Shown here in pieces: positions 1 through 7,800 of a stretch of 8,581 nucleotides of DNA. Numbering within the stretch: the first letter of the stretch is position 1; each line of letters starts with the position of its first letter. The translations under genes and the position numbers were made by a program. The notes below the pieces were generated by a model. The model made no database searches, was not told the DNA's origin, and saw nothing but the letters and a program-made list of their open reading frames with translations. Where the stretch lies: NCBI GenBank assembly GCA_028702975.1, contig JAQVNT010000061.1:1-8581 (forward strand). Reading direction: 5' to 3'. The DNA is from Candidatus Delongbacteria bacterium. GTDB taxonomy: Bacteria > UBA4055.

Positions 1-1377
1 GCCAACTGTAGGGTAAAGCGCTTCATTACCTACAAGATCAACCACAGTCGGTCCTTCGTAATCATACATTACAGCTACATCGTCAATGAACCACTGGTCT
101 TCCCAATCTCCAACATAGCGGAACCCTATATAAATATCCTGTCCGAGGTATGCGCTGAGGCTGAGATAGAGTTTTTCCCAGACATTACCAACAACATTTC
201 CTACAGGAGGATGACCTGTATAAATCACATCCCAAGTTGTCATATCTGTAGAAACTGCAACTTCGTGATATCCATCGACCACATAGTTCAGCCAGTAACC
301 ATTCTGCCAGAAGGTCAGAGTTGAAGAGTTTGTTGCAGGAATTGAGACAAGCGGAGCTATTAGCCAGTCGTCCTGAGTTCCCTGATCATCCAAATGAGCT
401 GCTGAGTAATTACCTGAATGAACCTGATCGATCACAGGATCTGAATCATCAACCTGAATGAATCCGGCTCCAACATAATTTGTTGACCATCCGACGGGCG
501 GAAAAACGGATTCAAATCCTTCAGAAAGTATCGGGTTGTCCACTGACCAAGTTATCGTGAACTCATCGGATACTGAAGTGTAACCGAGAGCGTCTTCCAT
601 GTTAAATCTTACTGTACCTGTAGTTCCGTCAGCCTGAGCAGGAATTGTACCGGTATAAACACTTACAGCTTTAGCCGCACTAAGGTTAAAGGAAGTCCAG
701 TTCGTTCCGTCAAAGCTGTATTCTCCAACTACCGGCTCAACAATAGCGCTCTGATCGATGATGTTAACTGTAAGAACAGCATCTGTATCCATGAATGCAT
801 TGTTACCTAATACTCCTCTTGCAACCGGCGGGTAAAGGTCAGCGCCAGTATAATGCACAATATCGGCAGCCATGGAATGATTATAGCCTCCGCCGAATAG
901 AGGTGTCCAGCTGCCGGCTGATCCGGAAAAGCTATGTCCAAAGACACCGTCACCACCGTCATGAATAGTTGTGGGGGTTCCGTCAGGCTGAGGAACTAAA
1001 GCGATCCAGAAGTCATCCGATAAGATTACCGGATCTATCGCTGTCACCTGCCAACCCTGTGCTGAAACAATATCAGGCGAAGTGTAAAGAAGAGTCGAAC
1101 CGTCTTTGGCATAGACCTTATAGCTATAATTCACACCGGTAGCATAAACATACCACTGGATTTGCTGCAGTTCAACAGGATACTCTAGTCCGAAATCCCA
1201 TGCATCAAAATAAACTGCTCTTTCTGCAGCTACTTTATAGGTGTAGGTAGGTGTACCGTCATAGTAAACCCATCCTTTAGCTCCAGGTTTTGCCTGTACA
1301 TCATCTGCGGGCAGAGAATTGAAAGCAAACAATCCTGCCGCAAAAACAACCACAAGCCACGTCATCAATTTTTTCAT
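1..1377 (-). CDS. Secreted multi-domain beta-sandwich protein with choice-of-anchor J-like module, partial (C-terminus outside window)
   Basis: An open frame runs without a stop from an ATG at 1375-1377 to the left edge, giving 459 residues of a longer protein. The N-terminus (MKKLMTWLVVVFAAGLFAF) is a typical Sec signal peptide, with cleavage likely within about residues 24-29. Residues ~30-180 are rich in aromatic residues, Gly and Thr and look like a beta-sandwich. Residues ~185-280 read as an Ig-like domain. From residue 285 (SEGFE, then FPPVGW) to about 440 (QWFIDDVAV) the pattern matches choice-of-anchor J/cleaved-adhesin modules, which are beta jelly-roll domains common in secreted FCB-group proteins. 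A new segment starts at about 441, so more domains should follow. No catalytic motif is visible. The start is supported by GGAGG at 1385-1389, 7 nt upstream. The protein is probably exported and surface-located, and a T9SS tail may lie beyond the edge, but this cannot be seen. Function unknown. Confidence 0.85.
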   Translation of the reverse strand, partial: MKKLMTWLVVVFAAGLFAFNSLPADDVQAKPGAKGWVYYDGTPTYTYKVAAERAVYFDAWDFGLEYPVELQQIQWYVYATGVNYSYKVYAKDGSTLLYTSPDIVSAQGWQVTAIDPVILSDDFWIALVPQPDGTPTTIHDGGDGVFGHSFSGSAGSWTPLFGGGYNHSMAADIVHYTGADLYPPVARGVLGNNAFMDTDAVLTVNIIDQSAIVEPVVGEYSFDGTNWTSFNLSAAKAVSVYTGTIPAQADGTTGTVRFNMEDALGYTSVSDEFTITWSVDNPILSEGFESVFPPVGWSTNYVGAGFIQVDDSDPVIDQVHSGNYSAAHLDDQGTQDDWLIAPLVSIPATNSSTLTFWQNGYWLNYVVDGYHEVAVSTDMTTWDVIYTGHPPVGNVVGNVWEKLYLSLSAYLGQDIYIGFRYVGDWEDQWFIDDVAVMYDYEGPTVVDLVGNEALYPTVG

Positions 1378-1448
1378 AAGATTTCCTCCGTTAAATTTGG
1401 TTATAAGCTCTAGAATATTTCTTCATTAGCGACAAATGTACCCCAGAT

Positions 1449-1496
1449 AATTTATCACACAAATCCGGATAAGTCAATCAAAAAAAAATATTTTTT
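1449..1496 (-). promoter_or_regulatory. Sigma70-like promoter with UP-element-like tract for the left-edge secreted protein gene
   Basis: On the minus strand a -35 box TTGACT (1472-1477) is followed by a 17-nt spacer and a -10 box TAAATT (1449-1454). A TG one base before the -10 box gives an extended -10. Directly upstream (1480-1496) six A, T, A and nine T form a tract that contains AAAAATATTTT, which fits the UP-element core AAAWWTWTTTT known from E. coli, shifted by about 3 bp. Transcription would start near 1442 and leave a leader of about 65 nt before the ATG. Boxes and spacing are seen in the sequence; promoter activity is inferred. Confidence 0.6.
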
Positions 1497-1514
1497 GCAA
1501 TTTAATTGTAATTT

Positions 1515-2225
1515 TTAGCCTATTTGAAAAACACCGTTCGGATCGAGTTCCAGTATCAGATTTTTGTATATCCTGCCTTCCGGAATTCTGTGGTCTTGAG
1601 CCGATATATCCTTTATTTCAACAGTTTTACAACTTCCGTCTTCCGACGGGAACAGCCTGAGAGTTAATGAAGTGATCACTCCGAACTTTCCCGTGCTTCC
1701 CGCCATGAACTTTATCAGATCGTAACCCGCAACATTCTTGAGTGTTCTCGAACCGTATCTTATCAGAGTACCGTCAGCAGTAATAAATTCGATCCCCGTA
1801 AAAAAATTTGTGATGCAGCTGTCATTCTTCAGAGATGAAAATATTCCGCCGAAAGTTCTTTTATCGTCCATACTGCCGATGTTTAAAGGAAAAGTTATGC
1901 CTTCAGACTCCAGCTTGCCGAACTCTGTTTTCCATATACAGCCCGTCTGGAACTCGGCGAACATATTCGTTTTATCAACATATAATACCGAATTCAGCCT
2001 CTGCGTGGAGAGAAAGACCGAATTTTCCGAGTGCCTGAACGATTCGTCAAAAGTCGATCCGCTGCCGATCACGACTATTTTTATCCCGAACCTGTTGGCG
2101 GTCTTGATTATCCTTGCCAGAGTATCTGTGTCGTCTGGAAAAATAACAAAAGAATCGCCGGCGGTCTGATAATTCTTATGCTCAAGAAGAGAGATAAGTT
2201 TGTCTCTGTTATTCGATGAAAGCAT
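1515..2225 (-). CDS. Compact GlcE/GlcD-like FAD-binding protein lacking the substrate domain
   Basis: This 236-residue protein carries the FAD-binding (PCMH-type, FAD_binding_4) half of glycolate-oxidase-like flavoproteins. Visible motifs are IFPDDTDTLARII (28-40), the glycine loop VVIGSGST (51-58), GGIFSS (126-131), KNVAGYDL (163-170) and GSTGKFGVITSLTLRLFP (176-193). In GlcE/GlcD relatives the FAD half is followed by a C-terminal oxidase/substrate domain of more than 100 residues and then a tail like LDPNGIFNPG. Here only about 30 residues separate the FAD half from a recognisable tail, LDPNGVFQIG (227-236). The substrate domain is therefore missing while both flanking parts remain in frame. 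The ATG (2223-2225) directly follows the TAA of the MerR gene, with no clear Shine-Dalgarno site, so translation is probably coupled. FAD binding is likely; enzyme activity like that of glycolate oxidase is doubtful. A redox or flavin-sensing partner of the MerR protein is one possibility (inference). Confidence 0.85.
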   Translation of the reverse strand: MLSSNNRDKLISLLEHKNYQTAGDSFVIFPDDTDTLARIIKTANRFGIKIVVIGSGSTFDESFRHSENSVFLSTQRLNSVLYVDKTNMFAEFQTGCIWKTEFGKLESEGITFPLNIGSMDDKRTFGGIFSSLKNDSCITNFFTGIEFITADGTLIRYGSRTLKNVAGYDLIKFMAGSTGKFGVITSLTLRLFPSEDGSCKTVEIKDISAQDHRIPEGRIYKNLILELDPNGVFQIG

Positions 2226-2609
2226 TTATTGTATAGTTCCGAGGTGAGTTCTTATTTCCGAAATGATCTTTTTTATCCGGTCGAATTTACCTGCGTTCAA
2301 TACCAGTTTGGGGCGTTTGGATTCATTGACTGTTCTTATAAAATCTTCGGGGTTCATATCGGGTTTCCAGTTCGCAAGGATCGCCTGAGCCTTCTTTATC
2401 GATCTTTTTTCGTCTTTAAGTATTGTTCTTATCCGGAAAAGCGTCTGAATGTCGTTAAGATCGAATTTTCTTTTTGATGTTCCTGTCCTCTTTGACGGTT
2501 TGAGTACAGAAAAATACTTTTCCCAATACCTTATAGTTGAAGGATTGAGCCCGAGTATAGATGAAACTTCGCCTATCGTGTAGTAAAGTCTTTCCTTAAC
2601 CAAATCCAA
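2226..2609 (-). CDS. MerR-family transcriptional regulator
   Basis: This 127-residue protein has an N-terminal winged helix-turn-helix of the MerR family: YYTIGEVSSILGLNPSTIRYWEKYF (9-33) holds the HTH, followed by the wing (KPSKRTGTSKRKFDLNDIQ, about 37-55) and a helical region with SIKKAQAIL (69-77). The rest is Lys-rich and probably forms the dimer helix plus a short tail. There are no cysteines, so it is not a metal-thiolate sensor of the MerR/CueR type, and it has no large effector domain. It resembles the short MerR proteins common in Bacteroidota and relatives, whose signals are mostly unknown. The start is a TTG (2607-2609), supported by GGAG 7 nt upstream and an in-frame TAG shortly before it. 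The gene lies 56 bp after the GT4 gene and abuts the FAD-protein gene (TAA then ATG). Target promoters are unknown; the divergent region near 4827-4841 is one candidate. Confidence 0.88.
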   Translation of the reverse strand: MDLVKERLYYTIGEVSSILGLNPSTIRYWEKYFSVLKPSKRTGTSKRKFDLNDIQTLFRIRTILKDEKRSIKKAQAILANWKPDMNPEDFIRTVNESKRPKLVLNAGKFDRIKKIISEIRTHLGTIQ

Positions 2610-2616
2610 TTCCGTT

Positions 2617-2620
2617 CTCC
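2617..2620 (-). promoter_or_regulatory. Ribosome binding site deciding the TTG start of the MerR gene
   Basis: GGAG lies 7 nt before TTG (2607-2609). No ATG or GTG occurs in frame near the conserved YYTIGEV start of the domain, and an in-frame TAG lies upstream, so the TTG start is the best choice. A second TTG two codons downstream is the only close alternative. Confidence 0.65.
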
Positions 2621-2665
2621 AAATGTTGCTCTATTGCCGATTTGCCTCATCCAAATATATTCACT

Positions 2666-3817
2666 TTACTGAACTTTGTCAATATTTTTACACAGATTTT
2701 TCAGTATTTCGGCGGAGTTCTGTATATTTCCTGTTCCTGCGGCCTTTTTTGTATTCTCAGACAGGATCGGCCTTAGTGGCCTGAAGTCGTTCACGAAAGT
2801 CAGCAGATCGGAGAGAGACTTTTCGTCGGGTCCGCACACTCTGCCCACATTGAACTGTTCACAGTAATGCTTGATATCTCCCGCATCCGTCGAGATCACC
2901 GGCGTAAGGGTCTGCATGGCTTCCCAGAAAACGACCGGCATGCTTTCGCTTCTTGAGCTTATAACAAGATAGTCAGATCCTGAAAGAACATCCGATATCT
3001 CAGAAGCATTCTTCATTCCCAGAAAAATCACTTTACCTGAAAGTCCGTTGCTTTCGACAGCGCTCTCCAGTTCGGCTCTCATACTTCCGTCACCCACGAC
3101 CTTAAGCTCAAAATCGCTTATCTTTGATAAAATGAGCGCGGAGATCAGCAGGTCGGGTCCTTTGATCTTTTCCAGCCTGCCGACAAAGGCGAGCTTCAGC
3201 TTCTGTTCAGCTTTGTAAACGACTGATGAGGGAGGAAGCTTTCTGCCTGTGTAAAGGATCGAACTTTTTGCGTTAAATATTTTCTTTATCTCACCGGAGT
3301 TGTGAAGGCTGTTCGTAAATACCATGTCAGATCTTGTAAGGATTTTTTTCAGTATGAACTTGAACAAAGTTTTTTTACTGTACACGCTCACATCGGACCC
3401 TAAAGCCCATACGGCCGTTTTAGATTTTGCCTTAGAGCCGTAACTCCAGGTACCTGAAGGAACTATCCAGCAGTTAAGTATAAGATCGAAATCATTGTCT
3501 TTCATCAGCTCTCTGAACTTTTTCCTTCCTTTCAGGATCAGCGAAAGTACAGAAGATATGTTCTTAAACGATCCCAGCTTGATATCCGAAAATCTTTCAG
3601 ATCCGCCTTTCCAGTCGAAATAAACAATTTCCGCTCCCGACCTTTCAAGAAAATCACTATCCCTCTCACCCTCCATTTTCTGGGTAAGCAGAGTAACTTT
3701 AACTCCGAGTTGTTTTAAGACTATACAAAGGTCATATATGAAATTTCCGGGTATATCCGACGGATCTAACGGAAAGCAGTGGGTCAGAATTAGTATTTTG
3801 GGATCATTTTCCGTCAT
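2666..3817 (-). CDS. GT4-family glycosyltransferase (GT-B fold)
   Basis: This 383-residue protein is of typical length for retaining GT4 enzymes, which move a sugar from a nucleotide-sugar onto a glycan or lipid acceptor at the cytoplasmic face. The N-terminal Rossmann half starts with ILILTHCFPLDPSDIPGNFI (8-27) and LGVKVTLLTQ (37-46). The C-terminal half shows the donor-site strand FVGRLEKIKGPDLLISAL (211-228), VVGDG (240-244) and the family signature E-x7-E at Glu291 and Glu299 within SRSESMPVVFWEAM. No membrane segment or signal peptide is seen. The ATG (3815-3817) lies inside the end of the GT2 gene, a 14-bp overlap, and no strong Shine-Dalgarno site is visible, so translational coupling is likely. 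The acceptor and sugar cannot be read from the sequence. With the GT2 neighbour it probably contributes to a surface polysaccharide, glycolipid or protein glycan. Confidence 0.9.
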   Translation of the reverse strand: MTENDPKILILTHCFPLDPSDIPGNFIYDLCIVLKQLGVKVTLLTQKMEGERDSDFLERSGAEIVYFDWKGGSERFSDIKLGSFKNISSVLSLILKGRKKFRELMKDNDFDLILNCWIVPSGTWSYGSKAKSKTAVWALGSDVSVYSKKTLFKFILKKILTRSDMVFTNSLHNSGEIKKIFNAKSSILYTGRKLPPSSVVYKAEQKLKLAFVGRLEKIKGPDLLISALILSKISDFELKVVGDGSMRAELESAVESNGLSGKVIFLGMKNASEISDVLSGSDYLVISSRSESMPVVFWEAMQTLTPVISTDAGDIKHYCEQFNVGRVCGPDEKSLSDLLTFVNDFRPLRPILSENTKKAAGTGNIQNSAEILKNLCKNIDKVQ

Positions 3818-4754
3818 TTTTACTTTTTTCTATCCTGCTTTTAAGATTCTCGACTTCCGATCTTAGAGAAACGACCAGTTCGGCGATAAAACCTGTGACG
3901 AAAAGCTGAACTCCCGCGATTATCAGTGTAGTGAATAAAGTAAAGAGCGGTCTTATCTGAGTTTGAGTCGTAAAATAATATATTGCCAGAAAAATGAGTC
4001 CGAGCACACCTGCTGTCATGGCTAATGTTCCCATCAAAGAAAAGAACTGCATAGGTTTTGAGCCGAACACCATATTGAATTTTACTACCAGAACATCGAT
4101 CAAAGATATTGGGAACCGCATCAGTCCGAACTTGGACTTTCCGTGCCTTCTCGGGTGCCATTTAGTTTTAACTTCACCTATCCTGTAGCCTTTGTTCGCC
4201 GCCATCATCACTATGAACCTGTGCCAGTCAGACCTTAACTCAAGATCATCCAGAACGCATCTTCTGAAACCTTTGATCCAGTTCATGTCGTGGACTTTTA
4301 CATCGAATAGGTTTCTCGAAACGACATTGTATATTTTTGAAGCCAGCATCTTGCCGTCGTTCCTGCCCTGCCTCCATCCTGTTACAAGGTCATATCCTTC
4401 TTCAAGTTTCTCCAGAAGCAGTGGAACATCCTCTTCAGGATCACATTCCAGATCTCCGGGAAGGAACAGAACAAATTCACCTCTGCACTCTGGAAATCCT
4501 GTCCTCATGGCCTCTGTCAGCCCCATGTTTTTCTTATGCGAAAATGATCTGATAAAATCATATTTCCCTTTTCCTTCTTCGATCTTTCCGGCAGTATTAT
4601 CCGTCGAACCGTCGTTAACGATTATCAGTTCGTAACTGTGAGAATGATCACTTTCAGCTATTCTGCTGATCTTTTCAAACAAAGCAGGAATGTTCCCTTC
4701 TTCGTTGTATGCGGGAATGAATATAGATACCAGGTTATTTTGATTGTTTTCCAT
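3804..4754 (-). CDS. GT2-family glycosyltransferase with two C-terminal membrane segments (DPM1/GtrB-like)
   Basis: The 316-residue protein starts at ATG 4752-4754. The GT-A domain shows VSIFIPAYNEEGNI (9-22), VNDGSTDNT (47-55), FLPGDLECDPEED (97-109), GWRQGR and a basic loop HPRRHGKSKFG (200-210). All are typical of the polyprenyl-phosphate sugar transferase-like GT2 group, which loads a sugar from a nucleotide donor onto a lipid carrier. Two hydrophobic stretches (about 238-262 and 269-294) would form a helical hairpin in the inner membrane, followed by a charged tail. The acidic metal motif, often DAD in this family, reads PGD here: only the second Asp (D101) is kept. A longer frame back to a TTG at 4814 is open, but that TTG has no Shine-Dalgarno site and lies in a probable -35 box. 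AGAGGA sits 9 nt before the chosen ATG. It is the first gene of the cluster that continues with GT4, MerR and the FAD protein. Exact substrate unknown. Confidence 0.88.
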   Translation of the reverse strand: MENNQNNLVSIFIPAYNEEGNIPALFEKISRIAESDHSHSYELIIVNDGSTDNTAGKIEEGKGKYDFIRSFSHKKNMGLTEAMRTGFPECRGEFVLFLPGDLECDPEEDVPLLLEKLEEGYDLVTGWRQGRNDGKMLASKIYNVVSRNLFDVKVHDMNWIKGFRRCVLDDLELRSDWHRFIVMMAANKGYRIGEVKTKWHPRRHGKSKFGLMRFPISLIDVLVVKFNMVFGSKPMQFFSLMGTLAMTAGVLGLIFLAIYYFTTQTQIRPLFTLFTTLIIAGVQLFVTGFIAELVVSLRSEVENLKSRIEKSKNDGK

Positions 4755-4763
4755 ACCGTCAGT

Positions 4764-4769
4764 TCCTCT
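4764..4769 (-). promoter_or_regulatory. Ribosome binding site deciding the GT2 start
   Basis: AGAGGA lies 9 nt upstream of the ATG at 4752-4754. The conserved GT2 motif VSIFIPAYNEE begins 8 codons later, so the 20 extra codons up to the TTG at 4814 are not needed. Confidence 0.6.
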
Positions 4770-4785
4770 GTTTGCGTTAAGTGTA

Positions 4786-4824
4786 AATTTAACTAAATAC
4801 AGTCGCTTGAGCAATATAATTATA
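4786..4824 (-). promoter_or_regulatory. Candidate promoters for the GT2-GT4-MerR-FAD cluster
   Basis: Two overlapping candidates are seen on the minus strand. One has TTGCTC (4809-4814), a 17-nt spacer and TAAATT (4786-4791), which would start near 4779 and give a leader of about 25 nt. The other is a perfect TATAAT (4819-4824) with no good -35 box; a palindrome (4827-4841) occupies its spacer, as might suit a promoter that needs an activator. Which is used cannot be decided from sequence. Confidence 0.35.
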
Positions 4825-4826
4825 TG

Positions 4827-4841
4827 AACAATGACATTGTT
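4827..4841. promoter_or_regulatory. Perfect interrupted palindrome in the divergent intergenic region (operator candidate)
   Basis: AACAATG-A-CATTGTT is a perfect inverted repeat with 7-bp arms and a 1-bp centre, between the divergent GT cluster and the peptidase gene. It overlaps the suggested -35 box of the peptidase promoter and lies just upstream of a TATAAT on the other strand. AT-only inverted repeats flank it (4814-4825 and 4842-4854), but these carry little information. A dimeric regulator could bind here and affect both directions. The MerR protein of this cluster is a natural candidate, but this is inference. Confidence 0.4.
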
Positions 4842-4865
4842 TTTATATTATAAAGTGCGTATATT
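4837..4865 (+). promoter_or_regulatory. Candidate promoter of the C25 peptidase gene
   Basis: TTGTTT (4837-4842), a 17-nt spacer and TATATT (4860-4865, 5 of 6 matches to TATAAT) fit a weak sigma70-like promoter. Transcription would start near 4872, giving a leader of under 20 nt before the ATG at 4890. The region is AT-rich, so chance matches are possible. Confidence 0.4.
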
Positions 4866-4879
4866 TGTTCAAAATTAAT

Positions 4880-4883
4880 GGAG
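4880..4883 (+). promoter_or_regulatory. Ribosome binding site deciding the peptidase start
   Basis: GGAG lies 6 nt before the ATG at 4890-4892. An in-frame ATG at 4878-4880 overlaps this site and has no Shine-Dalgarno site of its own. Starting at 4890 also gives a normal signal peptide (MKKILAV...), so the shorter form is preferred. Confidence 0.65.
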
Positions 4884-4889
4884 TTTTCT

Positions 4890-7800
4890 ATGAAAAAAAT
4901 ATTAGCGGTCATCTTCTCTGCAGCCTGTATGACACTCTTTGCGGGAGATATAAAACTGACTGACAGTTCAAAAACCGGGTACAGTATAACTTCTGAAAAT
5001 CCCGACGGATTTACGATAGAACTTTCGGTTGGAGAGGTCTCTTACACTCCCGTTATGACAGAAAAAGGTGAGTTCGTTAAGATCGGTTTCAGCGGATCAC
5101 AGAGCTCGTATAATATCGGCGAACCTGACCTGCCCGTTTTCAGAGAACTGACAGGCTTTCCAGAAGGATCTGAACCTTTGATCAAAATTTTATCATACGA
5201 TGAAAAAGAGATCTTTCTTGGCGACTTCGGTATAAGCTCAAAGATATATCCTTCACAGCCTGGATATTCAAAAAGCTCCAAACCTGAAGAAAGAAAATTC
5301 ATATACAACGAAAATACCTATAATACCAAATCTTATACAGCTTCCGGATCTGCTTCGATCACTAAAAGCGGGAACATGAGAGGTGTTGATATCGGTGTGC
5401 TTGAGATCAGACCAATGACCTATAATCCTTCATCGAACTCTTTAATTATCCGTACAAATATTAAAGCGGAAATTATATACAACGGAAGCGGAAACGACCT
5501 GTACGGATCGATGGCGGAAAATTATTCGCCGTTCTTTGAGAATGCGTTCTCGAAACTGATAAACCTTAAGGCATCCCCTCTTAAGAGCGATCTGGTGCAG
5601 TATCCGGTTACCTATCTTATACTGGCCAACGCAAACCTTGAAGGCAATGCTAAGCTGCAGGAATTTATCGACTGGAAAACTCAGAAAGGATTCAATGTAA
5701 TAACCAATTTCGTCTCATCATCTTCCTCGATATCAGTAAATGACGCGTGGGTAGAAAGCCAGTACGGCAGCTTGAACCCAAAACCGTCATTCCTTCTTAT
5801 TGTTGGTGATCACGACGGAACATACGGTGTGCTTTCTGAAGTCAATCCGGCTCTTGGGTCTGCCGGAGGTGTAACGAGATCCGACCTCCTTTACGGAGTT
5901 ATGGGGACAACAGGTAATTTGAACAGGATCCCTTCCATCTATGTAGGAAGATTCTCAGTCAGATCGGAAGCTGAATTGGCGGCACAGGTCGATAAAACGA
6001 TCTGGTACGAAAAAACTCAGTTCACAACAGGAGCCGACCTGAGCTATCTTTCCAATGTAGTCGGTGTTGCCGGTGTGGACGGATCATATGCCTCGACTCA
6101 CGGAAATCCTCAGATAAGCTACGGAATGACATATTATTTCAACGACACATATCGTAATCCTTTGGACAATACGCTTGTCAACATCACCGGGATCCCCTAT
6201 TATTATCCTGCTTCTGATGCTGCAGGAGTTAATACGGAGATCATAAATTATGTATCTTCAGGTATTTCATTCTACAACTACACCGCCCACGGTTACAACG
6301 GCGGCTTTGCAGATCCTTCTTTTTCGATCACTAATGTTAACAATTTAACTAACTCCGGCAAATATCCGCTCGTTGTCGGCAACTGCTGCCTCACAGGTTC
6401 GTTTGGCGATGCGGAATGTTTTGGTGAGTCATGGCTAAACGCTGCAGATAAAGGCGGCATTGGCTTTATCGGCGCTTCGATGTCAACTTACTGGGACGAA
6501 GACCTCGCCATGGGTGTCGGACTTGCAGCTTCAAATCAGATACCTCCGCCGCTGGATATAACAAATCCCGGAATGTATGACGGCGTAATGGCTCTCGGAT
6601 ATTCCACCCAGGCTGGTATGAAACATGTAGGACTTATGGCTGTTGAACAGCTCAATACATCAATTACAAGTTCATACTGGTCTTCTTACCATCTTTTCGG
6701 TGACCCTTCTCTTATGATATATATGGGTGTTCCCGGAAACAATCCCGTTTCACACGCCGGTTCAGTTGTCCAGGGAGCGACATATTTTACTGTTCAGGCT
6801 TTGAAAGGCTCATATATTGCCATTACCGACGATTCCGGAACTCTGCATGGGGTAGGTATTGCTGACGAAACCGGATATGCGGCCGTTACAATTGATCCGT
6901 TTATAAGCGGTTATGCTCACATTACTGTTACTTCGCAGTTCAAAAAACCTTATTTTTCATCAATACCCGTTCAGCCTATAAGCGGACCGTATCTGATCAG
7001 GAACTCTTATGAAGTTTCAACTGTAAATTTTGGAACTGAAGGAACTGTGGATCTTGAATTGAAGAATATCGGGATCGATACATCAGAAGGCATCACAGTC
7101 ACTGCTTCCACCGAAAGCGAATATCTGATCTTAAACGACTTTCAGGAAACATACCCTAACATTGCTGCTGCAGATTCAGTAAAAAGAACCTCCGTTTTCA
7201 GCTACTCAATCTCTAATAATGTGCCGGACAGACAAAAGATCAGGATCGATATTACCATAAATGACACATCGAAGAACACATATTACAGCTGGATAGATTT
7301 CGAAGCAGGATCTCCGAATTTATCATACGGGTATTCATTCGACGGTGATGCGGTTTATCCCGGAGACAGTAAGAACATCACTGTTTCGGTAGAAAATTCA
7401 GGCACCGGAGACCTGTCAGATGTTACGGCGGCTTTAACCGAAACAACAGGAGCGGATGTGACGATATCTGCGTCTCAGCTAATCTCATTAATTGAAGGCG
7501 AGAAAACTACTGATATAATTTTCAACGCTGACTTCTCTGAAAGCATCCCGAGCGGAACAGGTTTGAGCTTCGAACTTAAACTCACTTCGGCGGGCGGATA
7601 TACGGACACTTATTCATTCGATCTTAATGTAGGGATGACAGAAAACTTTGAAACAGGTGATTTTACAAGTAATCCGTGGGTATTCGAAGGAAATCTTGAA
7701 TGGACAACTGACAACTCTGTTTATTATGCCGGTGAATATTCCTCAAGATCAGGATCAATTACCCATGGCCAGTATTCATCAATGAAGGTCAGCTTTGAAT

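Noticed and set aside
1480..1500. A6TAT9 tract as a terminator for the minus-strand cluster
   Set aside because: It has no GC stem, and its position directly upstream of a -35 box fits an UP element better. No clear intrinsic terminator is seen after the FAD gene, so read-through into the next gene is possible.
1738..2169. Open frames on the plus strand inside the FAD-protein gene, and similar frames inside the other genes
   Set aside because: They lie opposite or out of frame to genes with clear family motifs, show no domain pattern, and have no convincing ribosome sites.
4755..4814. N-terminal extension of the GT2 gene to a TTG start at 4814
   Set aside because: No Shine-Dalgarno site there, the TTG falls in a probable -35 box, and the ATG at 4754 has AGAGGA at good spacing and sits just before the conserved domain.
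4917..4928. Possible lipobox (SAAC) in the peptidase signal peptide
   Set aside because: The position three before Cys is Ser, not Leu/Val/Ile, and the hydrophobic stretch before the Cys is short. An ordinary signal peptide cut near LFA fits better.
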